From: Colius striatus
Lineage: Eukaryota; Chordata; Aves; Coliiformes; Coliidae
Direction of reading: 5' to 3'
DNA: 64,000 nucleotides
Assembly: GCF_028858725.1 (NCBI RefSeq)
Contig: NC_084768.1
Coordinates: 3,579,853 to 3,643,852, forward strand
Part shown: positions 30,806 to 45,601 of the stretch, piece after piece
Numbering within the stretch: position 1 is the stretch's first letter
How the letters are laid out: the number at the start of each line of letters is the position of its first letter
Translations under genes and position numbers: made by a program
Notes under the pieces: model-generated
What the model was told of the DNA's origin: nothing
Databases searched by the model: none
The model's input: the letters and a program-made list of their open reading frames with translations, nothing else

Positions 30806-33712
30806 GTAAGCGCTGACTCGGCTCCCTGCCCGCGGCTCCGGGCCGCCGCCCGCGCCTCGCCGCCGCTCAGCCGCCCGGAGCCGGCTCTCCCTCGGCCCTC
30901 GGGTGGGGGCCACCGGGGCTCCGGGGAGGGGGCGGCGGCGGAGGGCGCCGGGGTTGCCCGGGGACCGGGAGCCGCGGGGTGCGCGGGGTTAGCCGGGGTG
31001 CGCGGCGCGGCCACCTGCGCGCAGCAGGTCTGATCGAGGAAAACATCTGAGTCACTTGTGGGTTGTTTCGGTGGTTTCGGTAAGTTTTGTCGTATACAAT
31101 CACATGGCGTTGGGAGCTGGTAGTGTACAAAAGAAAGAAGAGCAAAAGGGTTACGGTTTTCCAAGGAGGAAAGATGCGCTTTGATTGTTGGGGTTTGAAA
31201 TTATTTCCCTGCAGTTTTTTCCCCTCCAGAATTTCTAGTGGAGCGAACCGGTTTATTTTGGAGCTGTTAAGGCGGTGTTGCTGCAGCATCGCCTTTCGTT
31301 TCAGCGTGTGGCCGGGAGTCGTGCTCTTCCTGCGCCGCACCTGCGGCCGTGGGCAGGTGGATGCCGTGCCGGGCCTCCACCTCTGGTACCCCCCAAGTGG
31401 TCTGTAGGCTTGAGTCCTGGTAACTTCTTGTCGGGTCGGCCCTCCCCAGTGCTACTTTGCCTGTGGCATTTTCTCTTCTAGGCTTTGCAGCTATGCATCA
31501 TGTTCACTAACGTGTGGTTTGAGTCAGTTTGCTTTTCCCGATTCCCCTTTTCTCAGTTCGGTGCCTGGTGGGAGCTGTGAGTTTAGAGAGGATCTGGAAG
31601 TTGAGTGTTCCCTCAGCGTAGCTCCACATCAGCTCCGACACAAGCGCTGCCTGCAAGCCCTTGGGGTGCCGTGCAGGGGAGCAGCAACGAGTGCTCCTTT
31701 CACCTCCTTGGGGGAAGGTTGAGGAGTGATGAACCAGCTCTGATAACGCAGCGAGCTATTTACTGTAGATCTCTTGGGGGGTGAACATAGCCATGGAGGT
31801 AAGGAGTTGTTTTGTGTGGTGCTCAGCATCTGCCGCAACAGGAATCCCAAGAGATCGCCTACACTGGCGAGAGAATCCCTGTTAGATTTGTTCAGTGCTG
31901 CTTTTTTGCTTTTCCTTCCCCCTCTGAAATCCTGATGTCCAGAGGAACCAGCAGTGAACGAGCCAAATCGTTGCGTTTGCACGTTGTGAACTCAACGAAA
32001 CAGAGAAGTTTTTCCAGGGCTTTGAGAGAGCTGCTCGTCTGCTGCATCCCTCGCTATCGGCTCCAGACATGGAGGCCAGATTGGAAACAAATCTCTGGTT
32101 TATAAATCGCCTAGAATCTAAAGCTCTTTAGTACAGAGAGTGCTTTTCTGGCACACTGGTAAGTGTGCTGCCTGCATATAGCAGATTATTCGTTGTAGTT
32201 ATCTGTTTCTCTTGCTATCGTGATCTGTTTTAATGTGTCTCCATGTGCCTGCTCAGGAACTCCATGTACACCTATATCTTACTTTGTTCTCATCTTTGGA
32301 CATTTTAGATTCCAGTCAACCATTTTTAATGGAATGCATAAACATGGACCTGAAGTCAAATACAAGGTTCAACATATTCAGGTTGAATTTGCATCCAGGT
32401 GGGAAAATTCAAGCTAAGTGTGCTCTGTGTGCTGGAGGCATACCAGATCCTGAGCCCATGCTGTTCTGGTATTTGTAGGTAGGACCCATTTCTGGTAGTA
32501 AGCAGGGTGCTGCCTTCTGAAAATACAGCATCCCCTCTTCCTAGCTAGGTTGTGGGAAAAACCTCTTCCTTGATCCTTGTGCCCTCTGGTCACCCCAGTT
32601 TCCTTCTTTGCATCAGTATATTTGTGTTCTTGATGAAAAAACATTGCTGTCCAAACCATTTTTCATACCTGTTGGTCTGACCACACTGAGCATCAGCAGC
32701 AGATCCTTCTGCTGCTCTGAAGTACTGTGAAAGTGCCACAGAGAGTTCCATTCATCATCTTTCCTCTCGCTTGTGCGGTTACTTGCCTGCCTCTCTGTTT
32801 GCCCAGCACTGGCAGCTTTGTGTCCAAGACCTTGCTATTATTCTTCTCCAACCACCCCTGTGTTTACTTCCCGGCTCTTTCCACCTCACGTGGCAGCCTC
32901 TCCTTATTCACCATTCAAATCCTTGCTCAAGAGTCTGACTTATCTGTGGGGAAGCTTAGAACAGATTAGCCGAGTAATCGTCTTTGCGAACACTAGTCTT
33001 ACTTAAAACATCATTACAATCAACTATCTTGACTTTCCCCATTGGAAATGGATAGCCAGGAATAGATTTGTAAAATCCTTCCTAAAATGGTCATTTTAAG
33101 AGCTGACAGGTCAGGCCAGTTGAGACAATTTGTTTTGCCCAGGCAATGCTGCCTTGGAGTAAGCCACGTGGTACGAGCTATCCCACTAAAGATGTGGGTA
33201 GTTCTTACACCTTGAGAAAAGCAGTGAGCAGTGGGTACATGGAGATCCCTTTGTTTAAATTAAATGCCCATCATACAGCAAATAAAGCCTGGAAGTCTAT
33301 ACACTAGTTCCATCAGTACATGAGATGATCTAATGATGGCAGTAGGATAAATACAGCCTTAGCAGATGGGGGGAAAAAAAGCTGTTAGAAAAGCGTGGAA
33401 CAAATGGGGCACCCAAAAGAACTCTCCTAAACTTGGACACTTATCACCAAGAAATGTGTGTCTGTGTATGTTAAATATTGCTTCAAAGGAAAAGGCCATT
33501 AACCTGATGTTAATCTGTAACCTGATGTTGTTTGTTACTCATGCTCTGTTTGTTTTTCTTTCCCTTGTATTTCCCTTAGTTTAGAGAATGGAAGTAATTT
33601 GTCAGTTTCACTTTCAGATCTTTGCTGCTGTAGTGTTTTGGTTTCAGGCAATGCAGATGAATGGTTATTTAGCTGTTTTAGGTAAAGTGTTTTAAGCTGA
33701 ATTTGCTTAAGC

Positions 33713-34009
33713 TTGGGACATCCCTTTTTTCTATAGTAGCCAGCAACAGGACAAGGGGTGATGGGATGAAGCTGGAACACAAAAAGTTCCACTTAAACAT
33801 AAGAAAAATCTCTTTCAGTGTTTCAGTGAGGGAGCCCTGGCACAGGCTGCCCAGAGGGGTTGTGGAGGCTCCTTCCTTGGAGGGCTTCAAGACCCACCTG
33901 GACACGTTCCTATGTGACCTGATCTAGGTGACCCTGCTTCTGCAGGGGGGTTGGACTGGATGATCTCTAAAGGTTCCTTCCAACCCCTACCACTCTGTGA
34001 TTCTATGAA
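33713..34009 (+). repeat. CR1 LINE, 3' fragment
   Basis: It begins mid-ORF2 at the 'gggacatccc' block and runs through 'gccagcaacaggacaagggg' and 'ctgatctaggtgaccctg' to the GATTCTATGA end. It belongs to the same close family as the LEPR-intron copies. Confidence 0.92.
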
Positions 34010-37000
34010 GTTAATTATGAAAAAAGTAGTTTTTAGCTTGAAAAACTTGGTTTTCCTAAAAAAAGGAGCAACTTTATAGTCATTTCTTGCTAAAAACATG
34101 CATGAAGGGCCTGTTTCTCTCTTCTATTAGTACTATTCCATGAGTGCAAAATGCTGTTGGTTGTGTTTGTCTGAGCCCTATGCCGTTACACCTCAAATAG
34201 TTGAAGGGTAAGCCCTGTATTCGTGATGAATGCACAGAGAAAGTAAGTTAAGAACCTTTCTCCTGGTCATACCATATAAGAAAAACTAAGAGTATGTATC
34301 TATACACACACATTATGTATGTTATATATATGCACATTGTTTTATATGTATGTAAAAGAACAAACAAGACTGTTAATTGCTGTTTCATTGGTTGTATTCA
34401 TTAGACTGAGGGACCGTTTGCCAGAGCTTTTGTGATGCACAGAACTCCCATATCAAACATCATAATAAAGGAACAGTTTTGGAGAGCTGTAGAAAGGATG
34501 TGAAAGCTTCTGCTTCGTAGCTTAAGCTTATTTCTCTGAGAAATAAGGCTTGGAGGAAACTTTCTAGGACAGCAGACTATTCTGTGCCAGTCTCCAGTGG
34601 AACTTCTTGCACTTGCTGTTGAAGCATCTGGCGCTGCTGTCGGTGTTGAGAAAATAGATTGGTGGATGATGATGATGGATTAGATCTGTGGCTATTTGGA
34701 TGCTTAAAAAGTCTAATTCTATAAGTGCACACTGAGTTTGGCACTTTCTCAGGTTTATACAATGTGCTTTATTAAGAAGTCAGGAGGAGAAGATCCAGAG
34801 AATTCCCCTGTAACTGTCTTTGCTTCTCCCTTTTCCTTCTGTCTGTGTGGGTTCTGTGTGTGTATGGTTTGTGGGATTTTCTTCCCCTCCCCTTCACCTG
34901 TCTCTCTTTCCTGAATGTTCTCTCCTCTTTGGAAGTGAAGCAGAGTGTTATATAGATTTTTGCCTAATGGGGAATGAGGAGGCAAGTGGAATCAAAAGCT
35001 GCATCGTGGGCTTTGTGTACATGATGGCGTTTGGCTTCCTCCTTCAACCTTCTCTTCCACCTGCTGAGGGGGGGCCAGGAGGCAGAGGGAGAGGAGGGAA
35101 GGGTCTGTTGTGGGAGTGGGTGGTGTCAGGTGTGGCTAGGACATTGATAATACATTTCTACTAGGGCAACCAAGGTTGCTTACTGTTGGTAGGGGAGTCA
35201 TGAAACCAGGCTGTGACAAACCAAAGCGTAGGGTCTGGAGGGGTCTGTGCAGGTTCAGCACCTGGAAGAAGTAAGGACAAGCTTGGTGGTCCTGTATTAT
35301 ATACAGTGAGTTGTTTCATGGAGAAAGTAGCTTACTTGGGGTAGAATTATAAAGCTTGCTACCTTATGGGCTGAACATCTTTACTGTCAAGTCGTTGAAG
35401 AGCTGAGAAATGGGTAAGAGCTGGTGCCAGCACCAACAAATGTCTTCTGGTGGGCTGTGGGACAGTGAAGTGAGGCTGGATTGGATTTGGTATTTGGGCT
35501 CAGGATGGCGTGGGTGGATGATACTGTGGGCTTATGTGAAGTTTCTGTTGGGGTGAAAGTAGCTGAGGGTTCAGTGCAATGTGGCATAAAAAGCCACTTG
35601 GAGAAGGGGTGAGATATCATGAGCTCAGGTCTTCTCCCCTGTCTGTAGAAATGCTATGTGGCTAAAATTAGGGGTTGGCAAGCTGTGAGTTGATGGCTGT
35701 TTCTTTCTGTAACACCAGTAAGGGCTGATATTAACAGAAGGAAGCATCTTGAAGGATGGGTCTTGGCTGGATGGTGGTTAAAGCCACAGATAGGGGCTAG
35801 GGGTGGGTTTCTGAGATGGGAGCAGCAAACACACTAAGCAGTGTGCTCAGTTGTCCTTCAGCTGCAGTTGCTGGAGCCAAGTAAGCGAATGTCTTTTGCT
35901 GGACTATGATGATGAACAGCTTTGCTGAGCTGGAGTTAAGAGGCAGGTTTTCATTAAAACTTGCTGTGCTTAGATGTTTGCTATTAGGCAGCCCCTCTTG
36001 TGAGCTATAATACAGAGACTGCTTTCCTGTCCCACTAAATGGAGGCAGATGTAAGGCTTTTAGAGCCTTCACTCCATGAAGGATTCCCTTCAACTCTTGG
36101 TGTGGCCATCCTGACCCTTTCTTGCCAGTGATGTCAGTAACTGACCAAGCCATTTGTCCATTGCCTTGCTGGCTTTATACTTAGGAATAAGCACGATGTT
36201 CCTTTCAAATCACCAGTGCAGCCAGAGCAGTGCTGTCCCTGTGGGACATTCACTACCCAACATTAAACACAGTGTGCCAACCTCTTTAGGGCCTTACACC
36301 AGAGGTTTCTTCAGACCAGGCTGTGGATGCTGTCTTGGGGGAAGCCAGAGTCCCAGGAGTGCCCTGTCTGGGCACTAAACAGGAAAGATGAACTTGATCA
36401 ACAGGAGCTGCAAGCTTCATGATTTTTTGCATCATTGAAGACTTTAATTCCTTCTTACTTCTCTTCAAGGGTGTTTTTCCCCTTGTCTGCATTCTGTTCT
36501 CTGAAAATGAAAGCACTAAGCTGTCTGAGTCCTTTTAAGCTTCTTTTTATAATGGAAGCACTAGCTAATTCAGGGGACCTTTCCTTCACCAGGTGATTGA
36601 AAGCATCTGTGATTGTACTGTTGGTTGTCCAAAACACTTCCAGCAGTTCTGTTTTGTGTGGGCTGTAGGTAGTTTGATGAAATACTAGGACTTCAGTGTA
36701 TGATGTGTTTTATGTTAGTTTCTGGTAACAGAAGAGCAATGGAAGCCACCAGGACCCTTTGCCAATGCATCAAAGAAGTTTAGGTGGCTGGTGGTCTCTT
36801 TGTTTCTCAGGAGTCTTGTGAGAGATGCCTGGAAAAGGGTGGAGAACCTCCTTGGCAGTTCTGTGTTATGCTGAAGGTTTAGGTTACATTTCAATGGCAG
36901 CATGAGGCTGCAAGCTATTAGGTGACATTATTTAGCAACACTTGGAGTGTTGTTTGCTGAAATGCACTTCATTTGCAAACAGCTGCCTGTTAACATTAAG

Positions 37001-40000
37001 CTGACCCGACTTAGCTGCTAAACAGTTAATATGTGCTCCTTTGCTCTCTAATTACTTGCAGCACAGCTGATAATACCCTACTTCTGACCTGATTATGAGC
37101 AGCAGATTTTGCAGGGAGCAGCAGCTATTTGTGGTGAAGTGTTATGCCTTCCATGCCTGAAGTGTTAGTGAGCAGCATAGAACCAGAGTGACTATAGTTA
37201 CAACAGGTAACCAAGCAGCAGGTACTGATACCTCTCTTTCCTTAATCACAAACTTTTCAGTGTGCAAGAACTAGGATAGGAACTGTTTGTGTGAGGTTTG
37301 CAGTGAAAGAATGGTTTTTCTTGGGGTATTCAAGGTGTATCTCATAAAACACCACACAGAGCAAAAGCTCTGTTCTACAGGTAAAGAAATAGGATGAGAG
37401 GAGAAGGGAAGGAGAGGTCATCTAAAATAAATTCAAGGAAACAATATGGTCTTGAAGACTTCAAGGAGATAAGCAAGCAGGACAGAGTGGGGAACAGAGA
37501 ATAAGCTCATGCCCTGGGATGGCTGGAAGTCATTTGTGCTCTCCCAAACCCAGAAGGAAACCTGACCTGTTGGTGATGTTTTAGGGACAACGTTCTGCTG
37601 AGGTGGTGGTGTGTGTTTTACAGGCAAAGATACCTCAGGGAAACTGCAGAAGATAGCTAGAGTGAGAGCTTAATGCCAGGATTTTCTCCTCAGTGTTCTT
37701 TTAGATGTTCTCCTTGTATAACGGTGTCTCTAAACTTGTATACAAGAAGTCAACCCATTCCTTTGCTACAGTGAATAACCATGGCATTTTCATTTTTGGT
37801 TTTGCCTGAGGTCCTGGGTGAACTCAGGTGCCACTGACATACACAAAAAGCCAGTTTTCTTCTGGAAATGAATCCAAATAAAGTGAGTGTCTGCAGCAGG
37901 CAAGAAGTTTGGGAGTTGTTGGAGCCACAGTGATTTCTCACTTGGCAGTTTTGGGATGTAAACAGTAAAATATCAAGAAAAAAGGGACATTTCCCTTGAT
38001 GAGGGAGAACCTTCTCTAGCCTTCCTGTTGCTAAACAAAGCTTTGCATCTGAGTCATGCAGAATGATGTGGATTGAATGCTTTCTGCCAGCAAGATGGTC
38101 ACCAGGTGAAAAAAAAAATGCCTTCAGGGCATTGGTTAAAAGAACAGTACTCAGATTGAAAAAGAAATTCTTGCAGTTGATTTTTGTTTCATTCATGCTT
38201 TTGTAATTCAGTAATTGCTCAAGGAAGCAATGGGCTGCACACCACCTGAATTAAAAGTAGCACAAAACACTGTGAAATTGTCAGAGCACCTGGTAAATGC
38301 AGAAGATAAATGTGGAGTGGAGCTCCTTGCAACAGGAATACTTTCAAGAGTGCTTATAAATAGTGAAAACAGGAACTTCAGGAAGAGAGGAATCTGAAAT
38401 GATTAATCCTTGATAGTAACCATTTCTGAAACTACAAGCCCAAATAAGAAACAGAAAATGATGCAACCTCACAAGAGCTCTCGAGAAGAAAGTGAGTATA
38501 AAACATATGGAAACCTTCAGGTTGAAGCTGCTCTGTTTGATGGGATTCTGTTCAAAGAAAATCATGTTCTCAGGATGCACAGTGTGCTCAGGAATACTAA
38601 TCACTGATCTCCCAGTGCTGGTGTGTGGTGCAAGAGCTAAACCTGCTACTGCCTATTTTGGTCATCCCACTTGGAGAAAGGACATCCATGTTAAACATTT
38701 GCAATCACTGTGGGCATCAGCTTGGGAAATTGTTACTGAAATAGCACAAGATTCCCCATTTTTCACCTGAAAGGAGCCAGTGGTGTTTGGCATTGACAAT
38801 AACACTAGTCACTCTTGGGTGGGAGACAAAGAAAAGAGCCTTTAGCAACAGGACTGTGTTGTTTTCAGAGCTTGGATTTGGATCACTGCTTCTTACTCCT
38901 GGAGAAAACTCTCAGGGTATCAAGGGTATGTCTTTTGGGATACTCAAAGGAGAGCAGGAAACTTGTCTCTTCATCCTTGAAAGTTACAGAGGCTTCTCTT
39001 GGGAGCCTTAGTGGTGGGGAGCAGTGCAAAAAGAACAGAGCTGGAGAGTCAGGTTGGGTGTAGCAGCATCCTTGCCTGCCAGCCCCGAGAGATTTCATGA
39101 CAGGTGCTTGCGTGACACAAGTCCAAAAGAGATACATCATCAAGAAGCTCTACACAATATCAACTGCTATGATAACAATCAATATTGTGCTGTAACAGTT
39201 CTCAGCATATCCTTCCCCACTCTTTGTCCCCAGGTATGCAGGGTTGGGAGATGCCAACATGCATCAATTGGTTATGTGGGGTTATTTTTCCTTCTTCCTT
39301 TCCTCTGTCTCAGTTTTGCATTTCTTTTCCAGAGTTCCTTCAGAAATGTCTGTTATAACTCCTCTTCACTGCACTTTCCTAATGAATTATGTATGTAAGT
39401 TCCAGACCTTTGGGTGAAAACCACTAAGAAATAGGAATCCTTGGGTAAGCAGGATGATCAGAAGCCTGGCACTTCTGCAAAGCTGGTGATCTTTTTCCAT
39501 TCTGAGCCTTCAGCATATGCATGATGTTTTGGATCCTGAAATCCCCTACCTACACTGTTAAAGGTTTCTGTTACTTGCCATGTGTCCCATGTTTCTCCTG
39601 TTCTCCAGGTGAATTGGGCCTCTGTGCTTTTTTTGTTTGATTGGTTTTCATTCATTTTTGTTTGTTTCTGTGATTTTTTTGGAGGAGCCAAAGGACCTTT
39701 TTCTTTTTCCAAGTTGCTTGTGGGTCACTGAATCAATCCAGATATAAATTGAAGGCTTTAACTGCCTTTTCTCAGAGAGGTGAGAACAAAGCAGTGTTCA
39801 AATGAAATCAGGCATAAGGCTTATAAAAGTAAATACCTGTTTGCCTGATGGTTAGTTCTCTTCTGAAGCCTACTGGCATTTTCACACAAAAAGATGTATG
39901 TTTTGAAAAGGAAAAACAAGCAGATCATAGGAGAGGAGCTAACTAGATGGAAGTAGAGAGATACATTCTTTAGCATCTTTGCTTCTTGCTTACTCATCCA

Positions 40001-43000
40001 CTATCAGTGTAAAAGATGTTTTGTACAAGTGCTACAGCTCTAGTGCAAGACTCCTGCCCTGTAACAGAGCTGTAACAAAATGAATTCCTCAATTCAGGTA
40101 TGCAGAGGAACACTTAGGAAGTACTTGGTAAGCAAAAGATAAGCTATTTGTTTAGACTCCTATGAAAACAGAGTAGCTTTATGATGGAAAACCTCAGTAA
40201 CTTAGCCCTAAGCAAAATGCTGTTGACTTTGTGCACATCAGTAGAAATCTGTTGTGGATTTTTCTAGAGTAAATATTGTTTCTCCTCTTTGACCTGAGGT
40301 GTGCTGTTGCAGAGTTTGCTCGTTGCTCTTGTTACCAGGAGGAATTGATGCTAGCTGCATTTTGTGATCAACTGTAAAATGGCTTATGCTTCCATGTGCC
40401 TCTTGACCAGCAGATTTCCTCTTCTGCTTCACCTTAGGGTAGTGGTAGTGATGGTCCTCTTGTAGCACTCCTCATCTCAGCAGCTTTTCCATGTTGGGAG
40501 TGAATGCATCAGAGAAAGCATTTGCAACTAGCCCCCAAGGAAAAATGCCCTTCTCCTTTTCATTAATCCACTATATGATTTGACTGCAATATGGTGCAGT
40601 CCCTGCAGTGGTTATTGCTTTTTCCATTTTACTCTGCAGACATGGCTAATTGCTTCTTTATTTGGTAGGTCTAGGCCTAATGGATCGAAGAACTCCATGT
40701 TTGGTGGGCACCAGTACATGCTATGCCATAGAATAATGGAAAAACAATAAAGAAATGGTGAACTGAAAGGAAAGCCTCTACATCAGAGCTGCAGGACTGC
40801 TGGGCCCAGCTCAACTTTTGAAAGTTTGCTTGCATGGAGTAGGCTGGGCAGTTGCAGAGCATTGAATTGGGTTTTTTTCAGTGCTCTTTGTAAGAGATGG
40901 ATCCCAGCTGGGTAAAGGGAGTGAACTGAGATGGCAGAGCAAGTGGGTGATTGCTGCACGGAGGCATTTGGTTCTCAAAGCAGTGCTGTTCAACACCTTA
41001 CAGTGTACTTGGCAGCACAGGGGGTCTTTCCAGTCTGCAGATTACCTGTGGGCTTGGGGAAACACAAGTGATAGCTATACAACCATCTTAAGGTCTGCTT
41101 CTTCCCTGAGCCATGGCAGTCCCATCTCCAGTACTTCAGGATAAATACATATGCCTGTGCTAGTTATTCCCATCGCTGTGCCAGACCATGTTTAATCCAG
41201 AGCACGTTCATTCCCTTGCTTCATTTGTACCAGATACTTTGAGGCTGTACAAACCACATCTTCTTTAAGAAAGCTTATGCTTATCAGGAAACCAAGCCTG
41301 ATTTGGTGCTCATTCTTGCTCCTATGTCTTTGGGAGCAAACAAGCACCTGTGTTAATGCTGTGAAGTGCTGTCGTGTGGCACACGCAGCAGCTTCACACT
41401 GCTTTTCTCTGCAGACTTATACTTCCATTACTGCTGGTTTTTAAAGTGTGCTTACAATAATAGGTTTTAAAAGGGTGCTTCTAGATGCCTAACAACTGCA
41501 CTTTATAGCCAGAGTAATTAAATTCACAGAAATTAGTCTCTTGAAATAAAAAAGACTTGCAAGCAGCATAAAACCATTCTGGCTGTGTTCTTGTGTTTAT
41601 CACTGCATACTTGGTGACTAAAATGTTTTTACACTGTCAATATAAACAACTATTATTACCCTTTCCCTTACTTGTTTTGACTTAAAATATCTGAAGAATT
41701 TTATTCCCCCCCCTGTTGGAAGCCTGTAGGCTCAGATCATCTTTCCTTCTCCTGCAGAGGAGGTTGAAAGGAGTGTTCTCCATATGTCTAGGGGGTTAAA
41801 ATTATCCTGAGTGCTGTGTGACTATGGTTCTGCAGCTCAGTGCAGTTCTGCACTCTGCAGCTAAAATGGATCAATCTAAATGGAGAAGGCAGTGGGAGAA
41901 TGCTTCACTCCTGAGTCGTTCAGGCTGCTGGAAATTCAGGTTCTCCATTGCACCCGTTTGGCCCTTTGAAGTGGGACTTCCAGGAGGATTTTCTCTTTAA
42001 GCAGTAGATGTTTTTGCAAACAGAAGTGTGTAAGGTGATATTGCAGTTTTCATGCATTAACTCTGTGAGTGTCTGACAAAACTTCTGTCACAGAGACCTG
42101 CAGTCCTTTGTAAGGGTACCCAGGCTGTCTCCCAAGCCAGGTTAACTCAGCTGGGTGCTGAGCAGCTCCCTTCTGTGGGAGGGATGCAGCGTGGTGGCTC
42201 CCCTTGCTCCAAGCTAGGGAGAAAGGGAAATAGCCCACAGCTAATGTCTGCCTCTGGATGGACACACAGCACTATATACTGAACACTGACATGCTGTGCC
42301 CCTCCACAGATCTTGACTTACTGATTTTCCATCTTTTCCAGCCTGTTCCCTCCAAAACAACTGTCAACTACATTGTAACCTGCCAATGACAGAGTCCCTC
42401 TGTCCTTAGGAAGAGGAAAAGATTTGGTGTTTGAAGCCTTTTGACATGAATTAAACCCTGTGCAGGTCTGAAGTGGCAGGAGGCTGGTGCTCTTCAATTC
42501 CCTCCATGAATGGAGCAGGCAAGTGTCTTCCTTGCTTGCCCACCTCGTGCAACCAGGCTGAGGAGGCTTGCCTGTCCTCCCTGCCCTGTGGCACTGCTAA
42601 AGGAAGTGAGGTCTTTGCTTTTCTCCTCTGTATCTGTGCTGATGAGTAGAGGTGGCAATTCTAATCTCTGTCTGTGAAGCTGAAAATGAAGGGGGCTGAT
42701 TCTGCACACTGCAGTGTTGCAGGACCTTGGGATTTGCCTTGAGTTTCTTGCATTTTCCTGGCATTTCCAGCAGCAGAAGTCTGCCTGTTCATACCCTGAG
42801 ACTGTGAAATGTAGACCTAATAAATTAGGTTCTGAATGCTGCTTTGCTTGGTCTCTCAGTAGCTTTGCTTGTAAAGTCCTCAGTCCCTCTCCTCTGGGAT
42901 TCGTTCTAAATTCCACTTTCATCCAGGTTACAAGCTGTTCTGTGCACCATGTTTACCATAGAAAAACAGCTGAGGATACATCTTTCACAGGTTTATTTTG

Positions 43001-45581
43001 GGCATCTTATTTGGTTTCAGGAAAAAAACCCATTTCCTTCTATTCTGAGTTCTCAAAGGAAGGAACATAAGCATTTCCTTATCTCAGTGAAGGGAGATTT
43101 ATGGAGGGAGCACCTGAGTGTTGGAGCGAGTTAGGAATGTAAAAGCCTTTTGAAAGGAGAACAGAAGCTATCATATAGTGCCTTCCCCCAAATCCTGTAT
43201 GAACAGATGAAAATGAATGTAATTAATAACATCAAGAAGAAATCCATTAAGTTGTTATAGTAACTAGGAAGCTGAGGTTTAAAATGTGTGATCTGAGTGA
43301 CTCAGCTCTGGGGGAAGGGATCTGAAAACCCACATATGGAGAGCTGGCAGCATCCTTTTCTCTGGGCTCTTCTCTGTCCATGCCCTGGGAAGGTGTACTG
43401 TAAGCATGTTGCACTGTTAAGGCTGTCACCAAAGCCTGAGCTTATTTGACAGCACAAAGGATGAGTTTATTCTGTCTACTGTATCTGTGGCAAAAAAAAA
43501 GGCCTGTGGCTTTCCTGGTGTATGCCTCCATAATGATTGGTGGGTGTCTCTGCAGCATGCCTGGTGATCCTTGAAGAAGGTTGGCAAAACTCACCCAAAT
43601 TCAGTGCTTGTGGTAGCAGTGTGAAGTCTCTGAGAGGCTCTTTCATAATGGGTAATAAGGAACCCGTGGATTTTTGTGTGTACACCACCTCATTTGTGGA
43701 GATGTCTTGGAAGGAGAATATCTGCTGAGGTCTCCAAGGACACAATTTGTTTCTTACAAACTTATTTGGGATCTTCTTGGAACTATAGAAGGAAGCACGT
43801 TATTTTGTGGACCTCATGAAAATTACTTGTGTAGAGCAAATGTGGGAAAGGGTTGTGTTGGTTGTGTATCTGTGTGCTTCCATTACTTGCACTCGGTGCC
43901 TTCTCAGGATGCAACTGCTACCACAACCATTTCCCTGCTTCTCTGCAAGTGCTGATGTCAGGTGTTAGTGTGGATGTTTGAAGAGCAGGCTGCAGAAGTC
44001 TGGGATGCTTCTATCAGCCTGAAGTGAAGATACCTTTTGCTGTTGTAATCTGGTTGATTCACAGTGTGTCATTCTCCATCCAGAATTAACAAAATGAAGT
44101 TTTTGTCGATCACTTAATTGCAAAATGCCAAGCTCTAAACCTAGAACTGTTTTGGTGATGATCTGGGGTGAACTAAAAATATCTAGACAATACAGAGTGA
44201 TTTCAGTTAAAAATGAGTGTTAAAAAGGCTTATAAGTTCTCTGTAAGAATTTGGATTTAGTAACAAAACATTCAGAGGTAAATGGCTGACTGTTGGACAA
44301 CCTGTGTTGTTTCAGTGTGTGTCTGATCTGATGTATCAGCTGGCCCAAGTGTGTCAGTTCCTTCAGGTTTACATGGAATTCACATGCTGTAGGTAGACAT
44401 TCACTTCTGATGAAACTGAAGGATATCCAAGTGATCCATTTCTGGTCCAAACTTAAGATTTTGTCTGTTAAGCTATTAAGGTTAAAAGTGGTCAGGCTTC
44501 ATTTAGTCAACAGATAAAAGCACATATATTTAACTGTACAAATCTTGCAAAGTGAGTATATGGTTCTATGAAAGGCCCCAAGGAAATACTGTTACTTGTG
44601 TAACGTGAGGTTCTTTGATCTAATCTCTACTGTGGTAATGACAAGAAGGTGAAAAGCTGATATCTCTTTATCATTATGTTCTTCAAACTGTAAGAAAGGT
44701 ATTGATTTGATATATTGCTTTACACTGTGCAAGGAGAGTAGTCCCTGCTGTAAAATCCATCTAGTAATTTCATACTGCTGTTTGACTCCAGGAATACAGG
44801 TGCCCTTAGCTTTTCAGTAAGATAATTCTGAAAATGAGTTTTAAAACTGTTTATGCCTTGGGGTTTCATGTAGCTGGATGGTAATGTAATGATCTGTTAG
44901 GGCTACAGTAAGTCATATATCCTCTTAATCTGCTATCCATCTTTGAAAATCCTGCCCTTTCTTTCCATACAGCAACTTACAGAAATGGAAGAAAGCATGC
45001 AAGTAGCCCTAAGTCAATTCTTTTCCTCAACTGACTCACAATTCTATTACCTGACAGTGCTGCAGAAAGCCCCAGGTTGCTTGATGATGCTTCAAAAACA
45101 TGTTGGGTTTGAAGACTTTCCTGTAGTGGAGAGGTGTATCTAGAGTGCATGTGCACTGAGAGAAGAATATAGGATGGGCAGGACATCTGTCCTGCCTAGA
45201 GGAAAAGTCCACTTTGCTGTCCAGAGAAAGGAGGGTATTTTTTTTTGTCTGAGTAAAACACATCAAAAGAACAACATGGGAAACCTTGCAGAAACGTTAG
45301 GCCGCTTCTGTGACATAAAAAGGTCATTTCATGTCTACATCATGCTGTTGGTTTGACTGTTTTTTGCATTGGAAGAAGCAAAACCATCATATTCTTCCAC
45401 CTTGACCTAAATTTAGTTTGGAAGAATACTGATAATACCTAAATAATTCTGGATGTAGAGATACATGAGGTAGTACGTGATCATCTGTGGCCAGTAGAAT
45501 TGCCTGGTTTAAAAAGATCTCAGATATTTCAGGTACAGCCTTTTGCTTCATTGGTGCAAAGGTGAGGAACTGCTTTTTACC

Positions 45582-45601
45582 ATCAGATTTTCAAATCTGA
45601 T
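45582..45601. repeat. Short perfect hairpin
   Basis: Arms ATCAGATTT (45582-45590) and AAATCTGAT (45593-45601) have a 2-base loop and lie in PDE4B intron 1. This may be chance. Confidence 0.7.

Larger units (their letters stand above)
29860..31040 (+). promoter_or_regulatory. PDE4B: CpG island, probable PDE4B promoter
   Basis: This is an abrupt, dense CpG stretch in otherwise AT-leaning DNA. It contains GC boxes (GGGCGG around 30521-30532 and CCGCCCC around 30561), a CCCGG pentamer run (30491-30510) and many CGG clusters. There is no clear TATA box, as usual for such promoters. It lies between LEPR and the first PDE4B1 coding exons and points toward PDE4B. The transcription start was not located. 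Long open frames on both strands here result from high GC content, not from coding. Confidence 0.8.

Noticed and set aside
29897-31164. Long open frames in the GC-rich region, up to 378 codons, on both strands
   Set aside because: High GC content removes stop codons. The frames overlap on both strands, show no recognisable domain and coincide with the CpG island.
31785-31805. ATG GAG directly followed by GTAAGG near 31793 as a possible start exon
   Set aside because: It is a short motif that can occur by chance. No acceptor, promoter or matching PDE4B isoform start was recognised around it.
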